The notes beneath the pieces were generated by a model, which searched no databases, was not told the DNA's origin, and saw only the letters and a list, made by a program, of their open reading frames with translations. A stretch of 6,095 nt of DNA, from positions 1-6,095 of the forward strand of contig DAISJM010000100.1 in the NCBI GenBank assembly GCA_036821485.1. Direction: 5' to 3'. Shown here piece by piece: positions 1-6,095 of the stretch. The DNA comes from DAISJM01 sp036821485. GTDB lineage: Bacteria > Verrucomicrobiota > Kiritimatiellia > CAIQIC01 > JAGNIJ01. Position 1 is the stretch's first letter. Every line of letters starts with the position of its first letter. Position numbers and translations under genes: made by a program.

Positions 1-1260
1 AATGGCCGCCCCTGGTCATATAGCTGGGACGCCACCACGCTCAGCATGGTCAGAGGCGTACTGCTGGCCACCGCTGTAACCGGTGTGATTCAAAGTAGCG
101 GTGCGCTTATCGGCATGTGCTTTGCCATGATCTCGGCGGGCGTCTTCACCGACCTTGCGCAGGTATATCCCATCATACTCGGGGCCAACATCGGCACGTG
201 CGCCACAGCCCTGCTCGGCAGCATCGGAACCAACATCGAGGCGCGGCGATCCGCCGTATCACACCTGGTGTTCAATATCCTGGGGACAGTGCTCGCCATC
301 ATTTTTGCACCGCTCTTTCTTCGCCTGGCGCTGATCAGTTCATCCGACCTGACACACCAGGCCGCCAATGTGAATACCATCGTGATGCTGGTACGGGCCC
401 TCCTGGTGTTGCCGATCTCGGGCCTCTATGCCCGATTCATCCGGTTGATTGTTCCCTCACGCAAGCCCCTTCCTCAGCCGAGTTTCCTCGACCCGAAGCT
501 CAACGAATTCCCGGAACGCGCGATCTGTGCCGCCATTCTGGAGCTTCAGCGCGTTTCCAAGATCTGCACGCGGAGTTTCCGGATCAACATGGGCGTCCTG
601 CTGAATGTCAACCGCAGGGAGGTTCAGGCCATCAGGTTGAATGAGAACATCATCGATGAGATCAAACTCGCGATGAAGGACTACCTTGCCCGTCTTACGC
701 GCCGCTACCTCTCCCGACGGCAGGCCATCATCATCCAGCATCTCAACCGCAGCATGGCCGACATCGAGCGCATCGGTGACCACATCGACGAGCTTTGCGA
801 CATTTCCATTCGTCGATCGAAGAACAAGGAAGCACGCTTCAATCGGGAGACGCTGGACCTGATCTTCGCGCTCTATGAGGCCGCCGACAAAGTCATGCAC
901 CTTGTCGTCGAGTCATTGAATCCCGAGAACCAGGATTTCCAGGGCATGGCGCAGGCGATTCTTCTCGCCCGCGATGAGTACGTTGAGCGCAGCATCAACG
1001 CAAAAGCCAATTTCACCGAGCGCATTGCCAACCATGAGTTCCCCCCCATCGTCGGCATGTTCTTCAGCGAATATGTCGGCGCCTTTGACCGGATTGTGAA
1101 GCACGCGAAGACCATTGCGCTGGCCGAGAAGCAGCCTTACTTCTGGATCAAGAGGAAGAAACTCGAACGCATGGCCGAGGAAGCGCCGGAGTACAAACCG
1201 CCGCCGCTTTCTGATCCGCACGACTTCCTCGACCGGCTCCACGCCGAAGACTACATGTAG
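1..1260 (+). CDS. Na+/phosphate cotransporter with PhoU-like domain (5' truncated)
   Basis: Likely an inner-membrane sodium-coupled phosphate transporter of the Na/Pi-cotransporter II (NptA/YjbB) family. The frame is open from base 1 with no stop, so the first Met codon at 46 is probably internal and the N-terminal half, including the first transport repeat, lies outside the window. About 419 codons remain, ending in TAG at 1258-1260. Seen directly: a hydrophobic stretch with the family signature QSSGA (bases 91-105), then GANIGT (181-198), ARRSAVSHLVFNILG, and more hydrophobic segments up to about base 450. This order matches the last transport repeat. A linker with FLDPKLNEFPERA (FLD at 484-492) leads into a hydrophilic helical PhoU-like region containing ERIGDH (766-783). 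The tail is basic, then acidic. Family members move phosphate with Na+, and the PhoU-like part is thought to be regulatory. Direction of transport and regulation cannot be read here. The family call is strong; the exact subfamily is not determined. Confidence 0.9.
   Translation, partial: NGRPWSYSWDATTLSMVRGVLLATAVTGVIQSSGALIGMCFAMISAGVFTDLAQVYPIILGANIGTCATALLGSIGTNIEARRSAVSHLVFNILGTVLAIIFAPLFLRLALISSSDLTHQAANVNTIVMLVRALLVLPISGLYARFIRLIVPSRKPLPQPSFLDPKLNEFPERAICAAILELQRVSKICTRSFRINMGVLLNVNRREVQAIRLNENIIDEIKLAMKDYLARLTRRYLSRRQAIIIQHLNRSMADIERIGDHIDELCDISIRRSKNKEARFNRETLDLIFALYEAADKVMHLVVESLNPENQDFQGMAQAILLARDEYVERSINAKANFTERIANHEFPPIVGMFFSEYVGAFDRIVKHAKTIALAEKQPYFWIKRKKLERMAEEAPEYKPPPLSDPHDFLDRLHAEDYM
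508..1140 (+). other. PhoU-like cytoplasmic domain of the phosphate transporter
   Basis: This is the C-terminal half of the transporter, about 210 residues of amphipathic, charged helix with no membrane segment. The typical order is visible: a Pro-Glu-Arg-Ala entry into a long helix, a REVQAIRLNENIIDEIK stretch with the E...E..ID spacing of PhoU helices, then KDYLARLTRRYLSRRQA, and MADIERIGDHIDEL, which matches the PhoU hallmark (ERIGDHxxxI). A second helical half follows from about base 840 to 1140. In this family the domain sits fused behind the transport repeats and resembles the stand-alone regulator of the Pst/PhoR system. A regulatory role is inferred from that resemblance. Boundaries are approximate. 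Confidence 0.8.
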
Positions 1261-1263
1261 CCC

Positions 1264-4200
1264 CTACAGCGGGAACGCGCTGTCCTGGAACTTCACGCCA
1301 ATCTTGTAGTAGCGGCTCGTTGCGTTCTGGCTCTCGCTGTCGATGAAGCTCTTCAGCGTACCGTCTCCCTGTACCATGATGTTCGTATCCAGCAGTGTCC
1401 ATACCGCCTGCACCAGGCTGGTGCTGTACGACACCGAGTACTGGCGTCCCGTCACGGTCTGGAACCAGACGCTTGCAGGAACCGTGTTGGTCATCGTCAC
1501 CCCGTACACCGTTGGGCAGGATGCGCTGTTGGTCGGCGACGTGCCGGCAATATACTCGTCCAGCGCCGTGAAGCCGTCACCATCCGTATCGGTATTGCGC
1601 ACCATGCCCGTATAGTTGCCTGAATAGCGAATCTCCCAGCCATCCGACAATCCATCGTTGTCCACGTCGAAGTCATCGTCCATGCTGTAGTAGCCGACGC
1701 ACTGATTCTCATACACGTTGTTACCATTGCCCTGCCGCACGGTCATGTTGATCTGGGCACGGCTGGCATAGTTCCGCAGGAAGTACCAATCATACTGTTC
1801 AAAGTTGCTGCGCCGATGATCCACACGATGTCCCACCGGCACCTCATACACATTGGTCAGCACGATGAACGAGCCGGCGTTGATGGTTCGATCGCTCCAC
1901 ACCTGCTCAAAGTTGCCGCACAGACGGTCCCCACTCCGAGTGTACGGACTCCATATGGGCGCCACCCCCGGCGACTCCTCCCACCACAGCAGCGTCTCTC
2001 CATACTCCTGCACCACCTGAACGCTCACACCGGTAATCGCGGCAGCCGACACGTTCTGGACGACAATGATGTTGGTCACCGTATCGCCGGGGTTGAAGAG
2101 CGGCATTCCCTCCAGGTCCACCTGCGGCCAGGACACAGGCATGGAACGCACGATCAAGGGCGTCCACGTGGAACGCATCCTCGACGCGACCAGGTTGTTC
2201 GAGGCCGCCGCGCATTCGAAACCAATCGACTTCACCTGTTGGCGGTTGATCGTCGCGAAGTTGGTCCACGGAATGTCCACTCGCTGCTGCAGCGAAACGA
2301 TACGGCGCAAGAAGTTGGTCAGCGCCACACGGTTTGTCACGTTGGCGTTATCCTTCACCCACACGGATGGATTGGTAACGCCATAGGTCCCGCCCACCCA
2401 GAAGCTAAGGATGTTCTGGTTGGTCATGTTCACGGCCGAATCAGCTTCCCAGTAGCCGCTCCGAATGGAATTCGTCACCACGGCCCCCGTGTTCGTGCTC
2501 GTCACCACCAGGTTGTCAAAATAGACGTTGATGTTGGTTCCATCGTTGCCACCGACCCACAGCAGAAAGCGGTCCGCGCCCGTCACGGGAGCTGTACGGT
2601 TGAAGTCCACCGTCAGCCAGCTGCCCGTGGTCGAGGTCTCGTTGAATTCCACACCGCTGCTGGTCCGCCCGACGTCGTTCGTACTCTCCATCTTGATCCC
2701 GCAGGCCACCCAGCTCGCGCCGGATTTTTGGAGGGAGCCAATGAATACCTTGCCCGTTACGTGAATCACCTCGCCCGAGACGCACGGGACTTCCTGCCAT
2801 ATGTTGTTCCAACTCCAGCCACTCCATCCGTTGCCGGACATGCGAGCCGAAGAAGTTCCATCATAGGCCTTTGCACTGGTCGCCGCCACGGTCAGGTGGT
2901 CGGCCAACCATGCCCAGCCTTGCAGGCCATTGATCTCAAAACTCATGTTCGTGCCAAGATAGCCAAACGCGTTGGTTGTCACCGTGCTGTTCGTGCTGCC
3001 GTTGAACGGCAAACCATAGGTGGAACCAATCTGCAACCGCGTGTTCGAGACGTCGAAGCCCGTCTTCGCACCGCCAACCCGCCGGGCCGTAGCCTTGATG
3101 TAATAGGCTCCCGGCGACACACCACTGGCATCCCATGCATACGAGACCTTATGTGTGTTCGTAGAAACCAGCAGCGTCTCATTCGTGTTGATCAGACGCC
3201 AATCGCTATTCAAACCGTTGCCGTAGTAAATCTCTGCCACCAACGGCATCTCATGCCCATCCGTCGCATAAAACTCGATTTGATAACGGTTGTTGGTGCT
3301 CCAGTTCTCAGCACCGCCACTCTCGTTGGGATTTATGATGTAGACGCCCGGAGCATAGAGCGTGCGATAGCGGTATTTGTAATGAACGTGCTCGCCCTCC
3401 GCCAAGTCCGTCTTGATCTGACACGTCACGTTGACGTTATCCGCGATCTCGGACACTGTGCTGTTCTCGTAGACGTCCAGACTGAGCGGCCGACCGTAGT
3501 CCTCGAGCATGGTGATCTCGAACGAGCTGGCCCGCTTGTACGGGGCCTCCGTGGCAAACCCGTAGGAATCGCGACCGCGGTCCTGCTGCAAGAGGTACAC
3601 CACGTCGTTGCTGGCGAAGGAGGTCAGCGTGCGCTGGTAGATGTTGGTGGTCGGGTTCAGCACCTGATGAGTCACCCACTCGCCGTTCGTCTTCTGCACC
3701 ATCACGCAGTCCACATCATGGCCCTCTGTGCCGTCGTTGATGTTGGAACTTGCGCGCCAATGCATCGACACCTGCGAAAAGCAGGCCAGCGCGCCGTGGT
3801 TGGTGAGCACCACAGCCTTGTTCGCCCACGTGTCGGCCTCCATGTCAAAGTAGCAGCCGTTCGAAGCCACCTGACTCGGGGCCAGATGAATCTGCGTTTT
3901 CAACGTGCCGATGTACCACTGGTTCGTCTTGGATCGGATGAGCTGATAAACTTCGGACATGCTGTTGTCGGGCAGGTTCGTGGGCGTCGTCCTCGGTACC
4001 AGCCGGACAAAGGCCTTGGTGATCAGCGGTGCATCCTCCATGCCGGCATACATACCAAAGATGTCCGCTGCAAGAGGACGGAAACTGCCGGCCATCACAC
4101 CATCGTAATCCGTCATCCGGTAGTAGCCACAACCACGGATGTTCAGGGATTCCGGATACTGCGTCTCTCCAATCTCATTCGTCCCGTTTTCGTGGCCGAT

Positions 4201-6095
4201 CTTGAACCCGATGTGGTACGAAGCCTGACCCGGAAGAGCATCCACGAAATCGTCATCGAAGATCGACCTTACGCCGGAACCGGCGTTCGGCCATGTGTAG
4301 AGGTACTCTTCGTAGGGCCTCCACGTCCAGTTGCCCGCCTGCTGATAGAAGAGATCCAACGGTTCGATCGTCGCGCTCCCACGCGGCGACTGCGCCATGT
4401 ACCATCCGTCTTTGTCCACCAGGTTGTGCAGCCACCCCGCCCTGAGCGCAACTTCGTTGTGATCCTGATATGTGAGGTTGGGATAGTCCACCATGCCGCG
4501 AGTTTCGGCCTCCGTCGCCCAGCCCATGTGAATCTCCTGGCTAAGGACCTCCACATCGTTGGAGGCACTACCCGCCTTGGCCGCATGTAGACTCACTTTG
4601 GCTGCCTTCACATTGCAGGCTTCGCCGTTCGTCGCAATGCCGTAGATGCAGAAATACTTTGCCCATACAGAATTGGTGTAGACGTTGGTGGAGAAGTTTT
4701 CCTGGAAAACGATGTTCAACTTGCTTGGCCAGCCGCCGCTTCCATCCGTATTCATACGCCGCGGGAAATTCGTGAGAGACGTGCCAACCACGTAGGTATG
4801 CTCAGCCGCAAACGGCCCGTCGCCGAATTCGGCGCTACTGTTGTCCTTCGTGCCCAGCGTGAAATACGGCGAGTTGGTATTTAACTCCTGTGGATCGCCT
4901 CGCTCCTTGCCCAGCACCTTGCCGACGTAACGGTACTGGTCGAACTCCACGAACCCATAGCCGTTGGTGGCCAAGCCGTAGAGAAGAAGTGTATTCGTCG
5001 CCGTGACCAGAACGTTGTTGGTCCGCATCTCCCTGAACTTCCAGCCCGCCACGCCCACTTCCACACACGCCGGGTGGTTCTCGCGCTCCATGTTGTAACC
5101 GGGATAGCCGAAGTAGAACAGATACGGATACGGCAACGCCTCAATGGTGAGCAATGGGTTGGTTCCAATCGCCGCGGCTTCGTTGCGCAGTTCCGTGAGA
5201 ACATTGGTGGGGTCCACCAGACCCGCCGTCGAGCCTTTGAGCGTCCATGAATCCACGTACACATCCACCGCGCTCGTATAGCTCGCACCGCCAGATTTGC
5301 CGATGTAAGCCACGCTCAGCGACGCCGTCGACACACCCGCACTCGCCTGCCCCTGTTTCCAAATGTTAACGTCGTCAAAATAGACATCCACGTTCGTGGC
5401 GCCGTTGCCGCAAATCATCACGCGATAAATGTATGTAGTGGCACGTGCGATCGGCGCCGACGTAAACGCCAGCGTCAGCCAGCCCGTGTTCGTGGCGTTG
5501 GCGTTGATCACGCTCTCGACGCCATACTTGACCGCGTTGGTCGTCCCTTCTTCCAGCTTGATGCCCGCCACCACCCACGAGCCATCCCGCTGCAGCTTGT
5601 CCACCCTGATCCGTGCACGAGCCTCCACCACCTCACCGACACCGAGCTGAATGAACTGCGCCGCCTCGTTCCAGGTCCATCCACCTCCTGATGGCCCCGC
5701 ACCGTACATGCGCAATGCGTAGTTGCCCTGATCCACAACGACACTCTGAACGGAAGCCATGAGATCGTTGCATGTGACCGTCCACCGATCGAGCGACCCG
5801 GACTCAAAGCCGGCATCCGACACGCCGAACAGTTTTCCCCGCAGATCGAAGAATCCCCACGAGTTGGTCGTGGTCCATACCTTGCTCGTCGTGCTGAAGG
5901 CCCCGGACAGAACCGCCTGTACGTAACCCGTCGCGGCTGCCGACTGCTTGTCGTGGGTTCTCCACTGAACAAAGCCCAGCGTCTGAATGTCGTCACCGCC
6001 CATCACGATCACGTCTTGACCAATCGTGTTCGTGATCAGCGTCGCAGAGGCATACGAGCCATACATGCGGCCCGAGTAGTTGCGATTAAACGTGT
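1264..6095 (-). CDS. giant secreted multi-domain beta-sandwich protein with carbohydrate-binding-like modules (N-terminus beyond window)
   Basis: One uninterrupted frame covers about 1610 codons, with TAG at 1264-1266 (read on the minus strand). The Met codon at 6064-6066 is not a convincing start, because the frame stays open upstream to the right edge (Thr-Phe-Asn-Arg-Asn-Tyr-Ser-Gly-Arg before it). The signal peptide must therefore lie outside. Residue numbers here count from that Met. Modules in order: CBM-like jelly roll (~85-237), unrecognised beta-rich region (~300-870), Ig/FN3-like (~935-1015), second CBM-like jelly roll (~1041-1188), galactose-binding-like stretch (~1195-1305), CARDB-like (~1320-1410), paired Ca2+ loops (~1466-1515), terminal beta domain (~1521-1592). 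It is rich in Thr, Asn, Trp, Tyr and Gly, with 16 Cys by my count and no membrane segment, which fits an exported protein. No glycosidase, protease or lyase active-site motif was recognised. The C-terminus shows no PEP-CTERM, LPXTG or other sorting tail. A role in binding polysaccharides or surfaces is inference; a divergent enzyme in the middle region cannot be excluded. Confidence 0.85.
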   Translation of the reverse strand, partial: TFNRNYSGRMYGSYASATLITNTIGQDVIVMGGDDIQTLGFVQWRTHDKQSAAATGYVQAVLSGAFSTTSKVWTTTNSWGFFDLRGKLFGVSDAGFESGSLDRWTVTCNDLMASVQSVVVDQGNYALRMYGAGPSGGGWTWNEAAQFIQLGVGEVVEARARIRVDKLQRDGSWVVAGIKLEEGTTNAVKYGVESVINANATNTGWLTLAFTSAPIARATTYIYRVMICGNGATNVDVYFDDVNIWKQGQASAGVSTASLSVAYIGKSGGASYTSAVDVYVDSWTLKGSTAGLVDPTNVLTELRNEAAAIGTNPLLTIEALPYPYLFYFGYPGYNMERENHPACVEVGVAGWKFREMRTNNVLVTATNTLLLYGLATNGYGFVEFDQYRYVGKVLGKERGDPQELNTNSPYFTLGTKDNSSAEFGDGPFAAEHTYVVGTSLTNFPRRMNTDGSGGWPSKLNIVFQENFSTNVYTNSVWAKYFCIYGIATNGEACNVKAAKVSLHAAKAGSASNDVEVLSQEIHMGWATEAETRGMVDYPNLTYQDHNEVALRAGWLHNLVDKDGWYMAQSPRGSATIEPLDLFYQQAGNWTWRPYEEYLYTWPNAGSGVRSIFDDDFVDALPGQASYHIGFKIGHENGTNEIGETQYPESLNIRGCGYYRMTDYDGVMAGSFRPLAADIFGMYAGMEDAPLITKAFVRLVPRTTPTNLPDNSMSEVYQLIRSKTNQWYIGTLKTQIHLAPSQVASNGCYFDMEADTWANKAVVLTNHGALACFSQVSMHWRASSNINDGTEGHDVDCVMVQKTNGEWVTHQVLNPTTNIYQRTLTSFASNDVVYLLQQDRGRDSYGFATEAPYKRASSFEITMLEDYGRPLSLDVYENSTVSEIADNVNVTCQIKTDLAEGEHVHYKYRYRTLYAPGVYIINPNESGGAENWSTNNRYQIEFYATDGHEMPLVAEIYYGNGLNSDWRLINTNETLLVSTNTHKVSYAWDASGVSPGAYYIKATARRVGGAKTGFDVSNTRLQIGSTYGLPFNGSTNSTVTTNAFGYLGTNMSFEINGLQGWAWLADHLTVAATSAKAYDGTSSARMSGNGWSGWSWNNIWQEVPCVSGEVIHVTGKVFIGSLQKSGASWVACGIKMESTNDVGRTSSGVEFNETSTTGSWLTVDFNRTAPVTGADRFLLWVGGNDGTNINVYFDNLVVTSTNTGAVVTNSIRSGYWEADSAVNMTNQNILSFWVGGTYGVTNPSVWVKDNANVTNRVALTNFLRRIVSLQQRVDIPWTNFATINRQQVKSIGFECAAASNNLVASRMRSTWTPLIVRSMPVSWPQVDLEGMPLFNPGDTVTNIIVVQNVSAAAITGVSVQVVQEYGETLLWWEESPGVAPIWSPYTRSGDRLCGNFEQVWSDRTINAGSFIVLTNVYEVPVGHRVDHRRSNFEQYDWYFLRNYASRAQINMTVRQGNGNNVYENQCVGYYSMDDDFDVDNDGLSDGWEIRYSGNYTGMVRNTDTDGDGFTALDEYIAGTSPTNSASCPTVYGVTMTNTVPASVWFQTVTGRQYSVSYSTSLVQAVWTLLDTNIMVQGDGTLKSFIDSESQNATSRYYKIGVKFQDSAFPL
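1291..1506 (-). other. small C-terminal beta domain
   Basis: Residues ~1521-1592, the last folded part before the short tail QDSAFPL. Landmarks are a VWFQTVTGRQYSVSYSTSL strand pair, AVWTLLDTN, a Gly-Asp-Gly turn, and RYYKIGV. A short domain of this form, right behind Ca2+-binding loops, recurs at the C-terminus of large secreted proteins in Verrucomicrobiota and relatives. It may act as a secretion or anchoring tail, but that is inference; I cannot name a sorting system for it. Confidence 0.5.
1522..1671 (-). other. paired Asp-rich calcium-binding loops (thrombospondin type 3-like)
   Basis: Residues ~1466-1515. Two loops are visible: DVDNDGLSDGWE (about 1469-1471 Asp-Asn-Asp core) and DTDGDGFTALDEY (about 1493-1498 core). 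The Dx(D/N)xDG...(D/E) spacing matches EF-hand-like loops of thrombospondin type 3 and dockerin-type repeats, which bind Ca2+. They are followed by AGTSPTNSAS, a tail very common after such loops in secreted proteins of the PVC group. Ca2+ binding is inferred from the motif. Confidence 0.75.
1837..2109 (-). other. CARDB-like adhesion module
   Basis: Residues ~1320-1410. The string LFNPGDTVTNIIVVQNVSAA, followed by ITGVSVQVVQEY, has the 'pGdtvt..ivvqN.s....tgVsv.v' plan of CARDB/NEW3-type beta sandwiches found in bacterial cell-surface proteins. A closing strand is seen at INAGSFIVLTNVYEVPVG. Such modules usually serve adhesion or spacing. A Trp pair (LLWWEE) lies inside. Confidence 0.45.
2152..2484 (-). 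other. galactose-binding-like stretch after jelly-roll copy 2
   Basis: Residues ~1195-1305. It starts with SGYWEADSAVNMTNQNILSFWVGG and goes on through NFLRRIVSLQQRVDIPWTNF. It ends with INRQQVKSIGFECAAASNN followed by a further strand. The 'f..W..F..i....v.sigfe' ending resembles CBM11/CIA30-type sandwich domains, in which the last strands carry this spacing. The resemblance is by eye only and the boundaries are soft. Confidence 0.35.
2503..2946 (-). repeat. CBM4/9-like jelly-roll module, copy 2
   Basis: Residues ~1041-1188 of the giant protein. It follows the same plan as copy 1: it opens SFEINGLQGWAWL, has a Trp-rich turn (WSGWSWNNIWQEV) and GEVIHVTGKVFIGSLQ. ASWVACGIKME matches GSWVVAGIKLE of copy 1, then GSWLTVDFNRTAP, and it closes TNINVYFDNLVV (TNVDVYFDDVNI in copy 1). 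At DNA level a 12-base run encoding the VYFD strand is identical at 2515-2526 and 5374-5385, exactly 953 codons apart. This indicates an internal duplication that has since diverged, or recruitment of two members of one module family. Confidence 0.7.
3022..3264 (-). other. Ig/FN3-like module of the giant protein
   Basis: Residues ~935-1015. The strands follow a pattern often seen in bacterial surface proteins: PLVAEIYYGNGLNSDWRLI, then HKVSYAWDASGVSPGAYYIKATARR, then a closing strand with SNTRLQI. The 'YAWDxSGVxPGxYYIxA' core is the strongest landmark and is typical of Ig-like or FN3-like repeats that act as spacers. It sits just before the second jelly-roll copy, so it may separate binding modules. 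Family level is not fixed. Confidence 0.5.
3457..5169 (-). other. unrecognised ~570-residue central region of the giant protein
   Basis: Residues ~300-870. I do not recognise a family. It reads as beta-rich and aromatic-rich, with many short hydrophobic strands between Asn/Gly/Asp turns and no low-complexity linker. Visible landmarks: PYPYLFYFGYPGYNMEREN near its start; GWATEAETRGMVDYPNLTYQDHNEVALRAGW in the middle, which mixes acidic residues and His; SIFDDDFVDALPGQASYHIGFKIGHENG; and CGYYRMTDYDGVMAG. It contains more than half of the protein's Cys residues. It could be several divergent sandwich domains or a large propeller- or enzyme-like fold. I assign no function. Confidence 0.5.
5356..5814 (-). 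repeat. CBM4/9-like jelly-roll module, copy 1
   Basis: Residues ~85-237 (counted from the Met at 6066) of the giant protein. The pattern is that of CenC-type carbohydrate-binding modules: it opens with GFESGSLDRWTV and continues with a YALRMYG strand, a Trp-rich turn (GGGWTWNEAAQFIQL) and GEVVEARARIRV. SWVVAGIKLEE and GWLTLAFTSAP follow, and it closes with TNVDVYFDDVNIW. The closing 'yfDdv' strand and the 'W...f' strand are the usual landmarks. It aligns along its length with copy 2 at 2503-2946. Ligand is unknown. The exact Pfam family cannot be fixed by eye; other galactose-binding-like folds look alike. Confidence 0.65.

Noticed and set aside
46..48. Met codon as the start of the transporter
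   Set aside because: The frame is open from base 1, and the sequence after this Met already sits in the last transport repeat, so the protein is truncated by the window edge.
457..900. Minus-strand frame of 147 codons inside the transporter gene
   Set aside because: It overlaps fully conserved transporter/PhoU-like coding sequence, and its product has no recognisable domain; treated as a shadow frame.
1266..1283. Small hairpin: ACAGCG, 6-base loop, CGCTGT, just after the transporter stop
   Set aside because: The stem is only 6 bp, lies inside the last codons of the opposite gene, and has no T-run on either side, so it is not supported as an intrinsic terminator.
1816..4590. Possible 924-residue + strand gene
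   Set aside because: It lies in exact antisense register to the giant gene, its product has shadow-like composition (His/Arg/Val rich, no domain), and avoidance of TTA, CTA and TCA codons explains it.
6064..6066. Met codon as the start of the giant protein
   Set aside because: The frame is open upstream to the window edge and no signal peptide follows this Met, so the real start lies beyond the window.

Overview
The window holds two genes that converge tail to tail and leave only 3 bases (1261-1263) between their stop codons. Both run off the window, so neither true start is present, and no promoter or ribosome binding site can be assigned. Reading frames fill essentially all 6095 bases.

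Left part (1-1260, + strand): the 3' part of a Na+/phosphate cotransporter of the NptA/YjbB type (Na/Pi-cotransporter II family). The last transport repeat is followed by a cytoplasmic PhoU-like helical domain. Its likely role is sodium-coupled phosphate transport across the inner membrane.

Right part (1264-6095, - strand): about 1610 codons of one intact giant extracellular protein, open to the right edge. It is a mosaic of beta-sandwich modules. From N to C these are a jelly-roll carbohydrate-binding-like module, a ~570-residue middle region I do not recognise, an Ig/FN3-like module, a second copy of the jelly-roll module, another galactose-binding-like stretch, a CARDB-like module, a pair of Asp-rich calcium-binding loops, and a small C-terminal beta domain. 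No catalytic motif was recognised. Binding of polysaccharide or surface is the best guess, by inference only.

Organism: moderately GC-rich bacterial DNA. The giant Thr-Asn-rich secreted protein ends in 'DxDxDGLxDGWE ... DTDGDGFTxxDEYxAGTxPTN' plus a 'GRxYxVxYSTSL...W' tail. That style is common in the PVC group (Kiritimatiellota, Verrucomicrobiota, Lentisphaerota), and Kiritimatiellota is my best guess. This is recognition from protein style, not a phylogenetic result.

The two genes face each other and show no sign of a shared pathway. I see no RNA gene, mobile element, CRISPR array or phage feature. The main points worth a second look are the duplicated module, the unrecognised middle region, the Thr-Asn enrichment, and a very long antisense open frame that codon usage explains.
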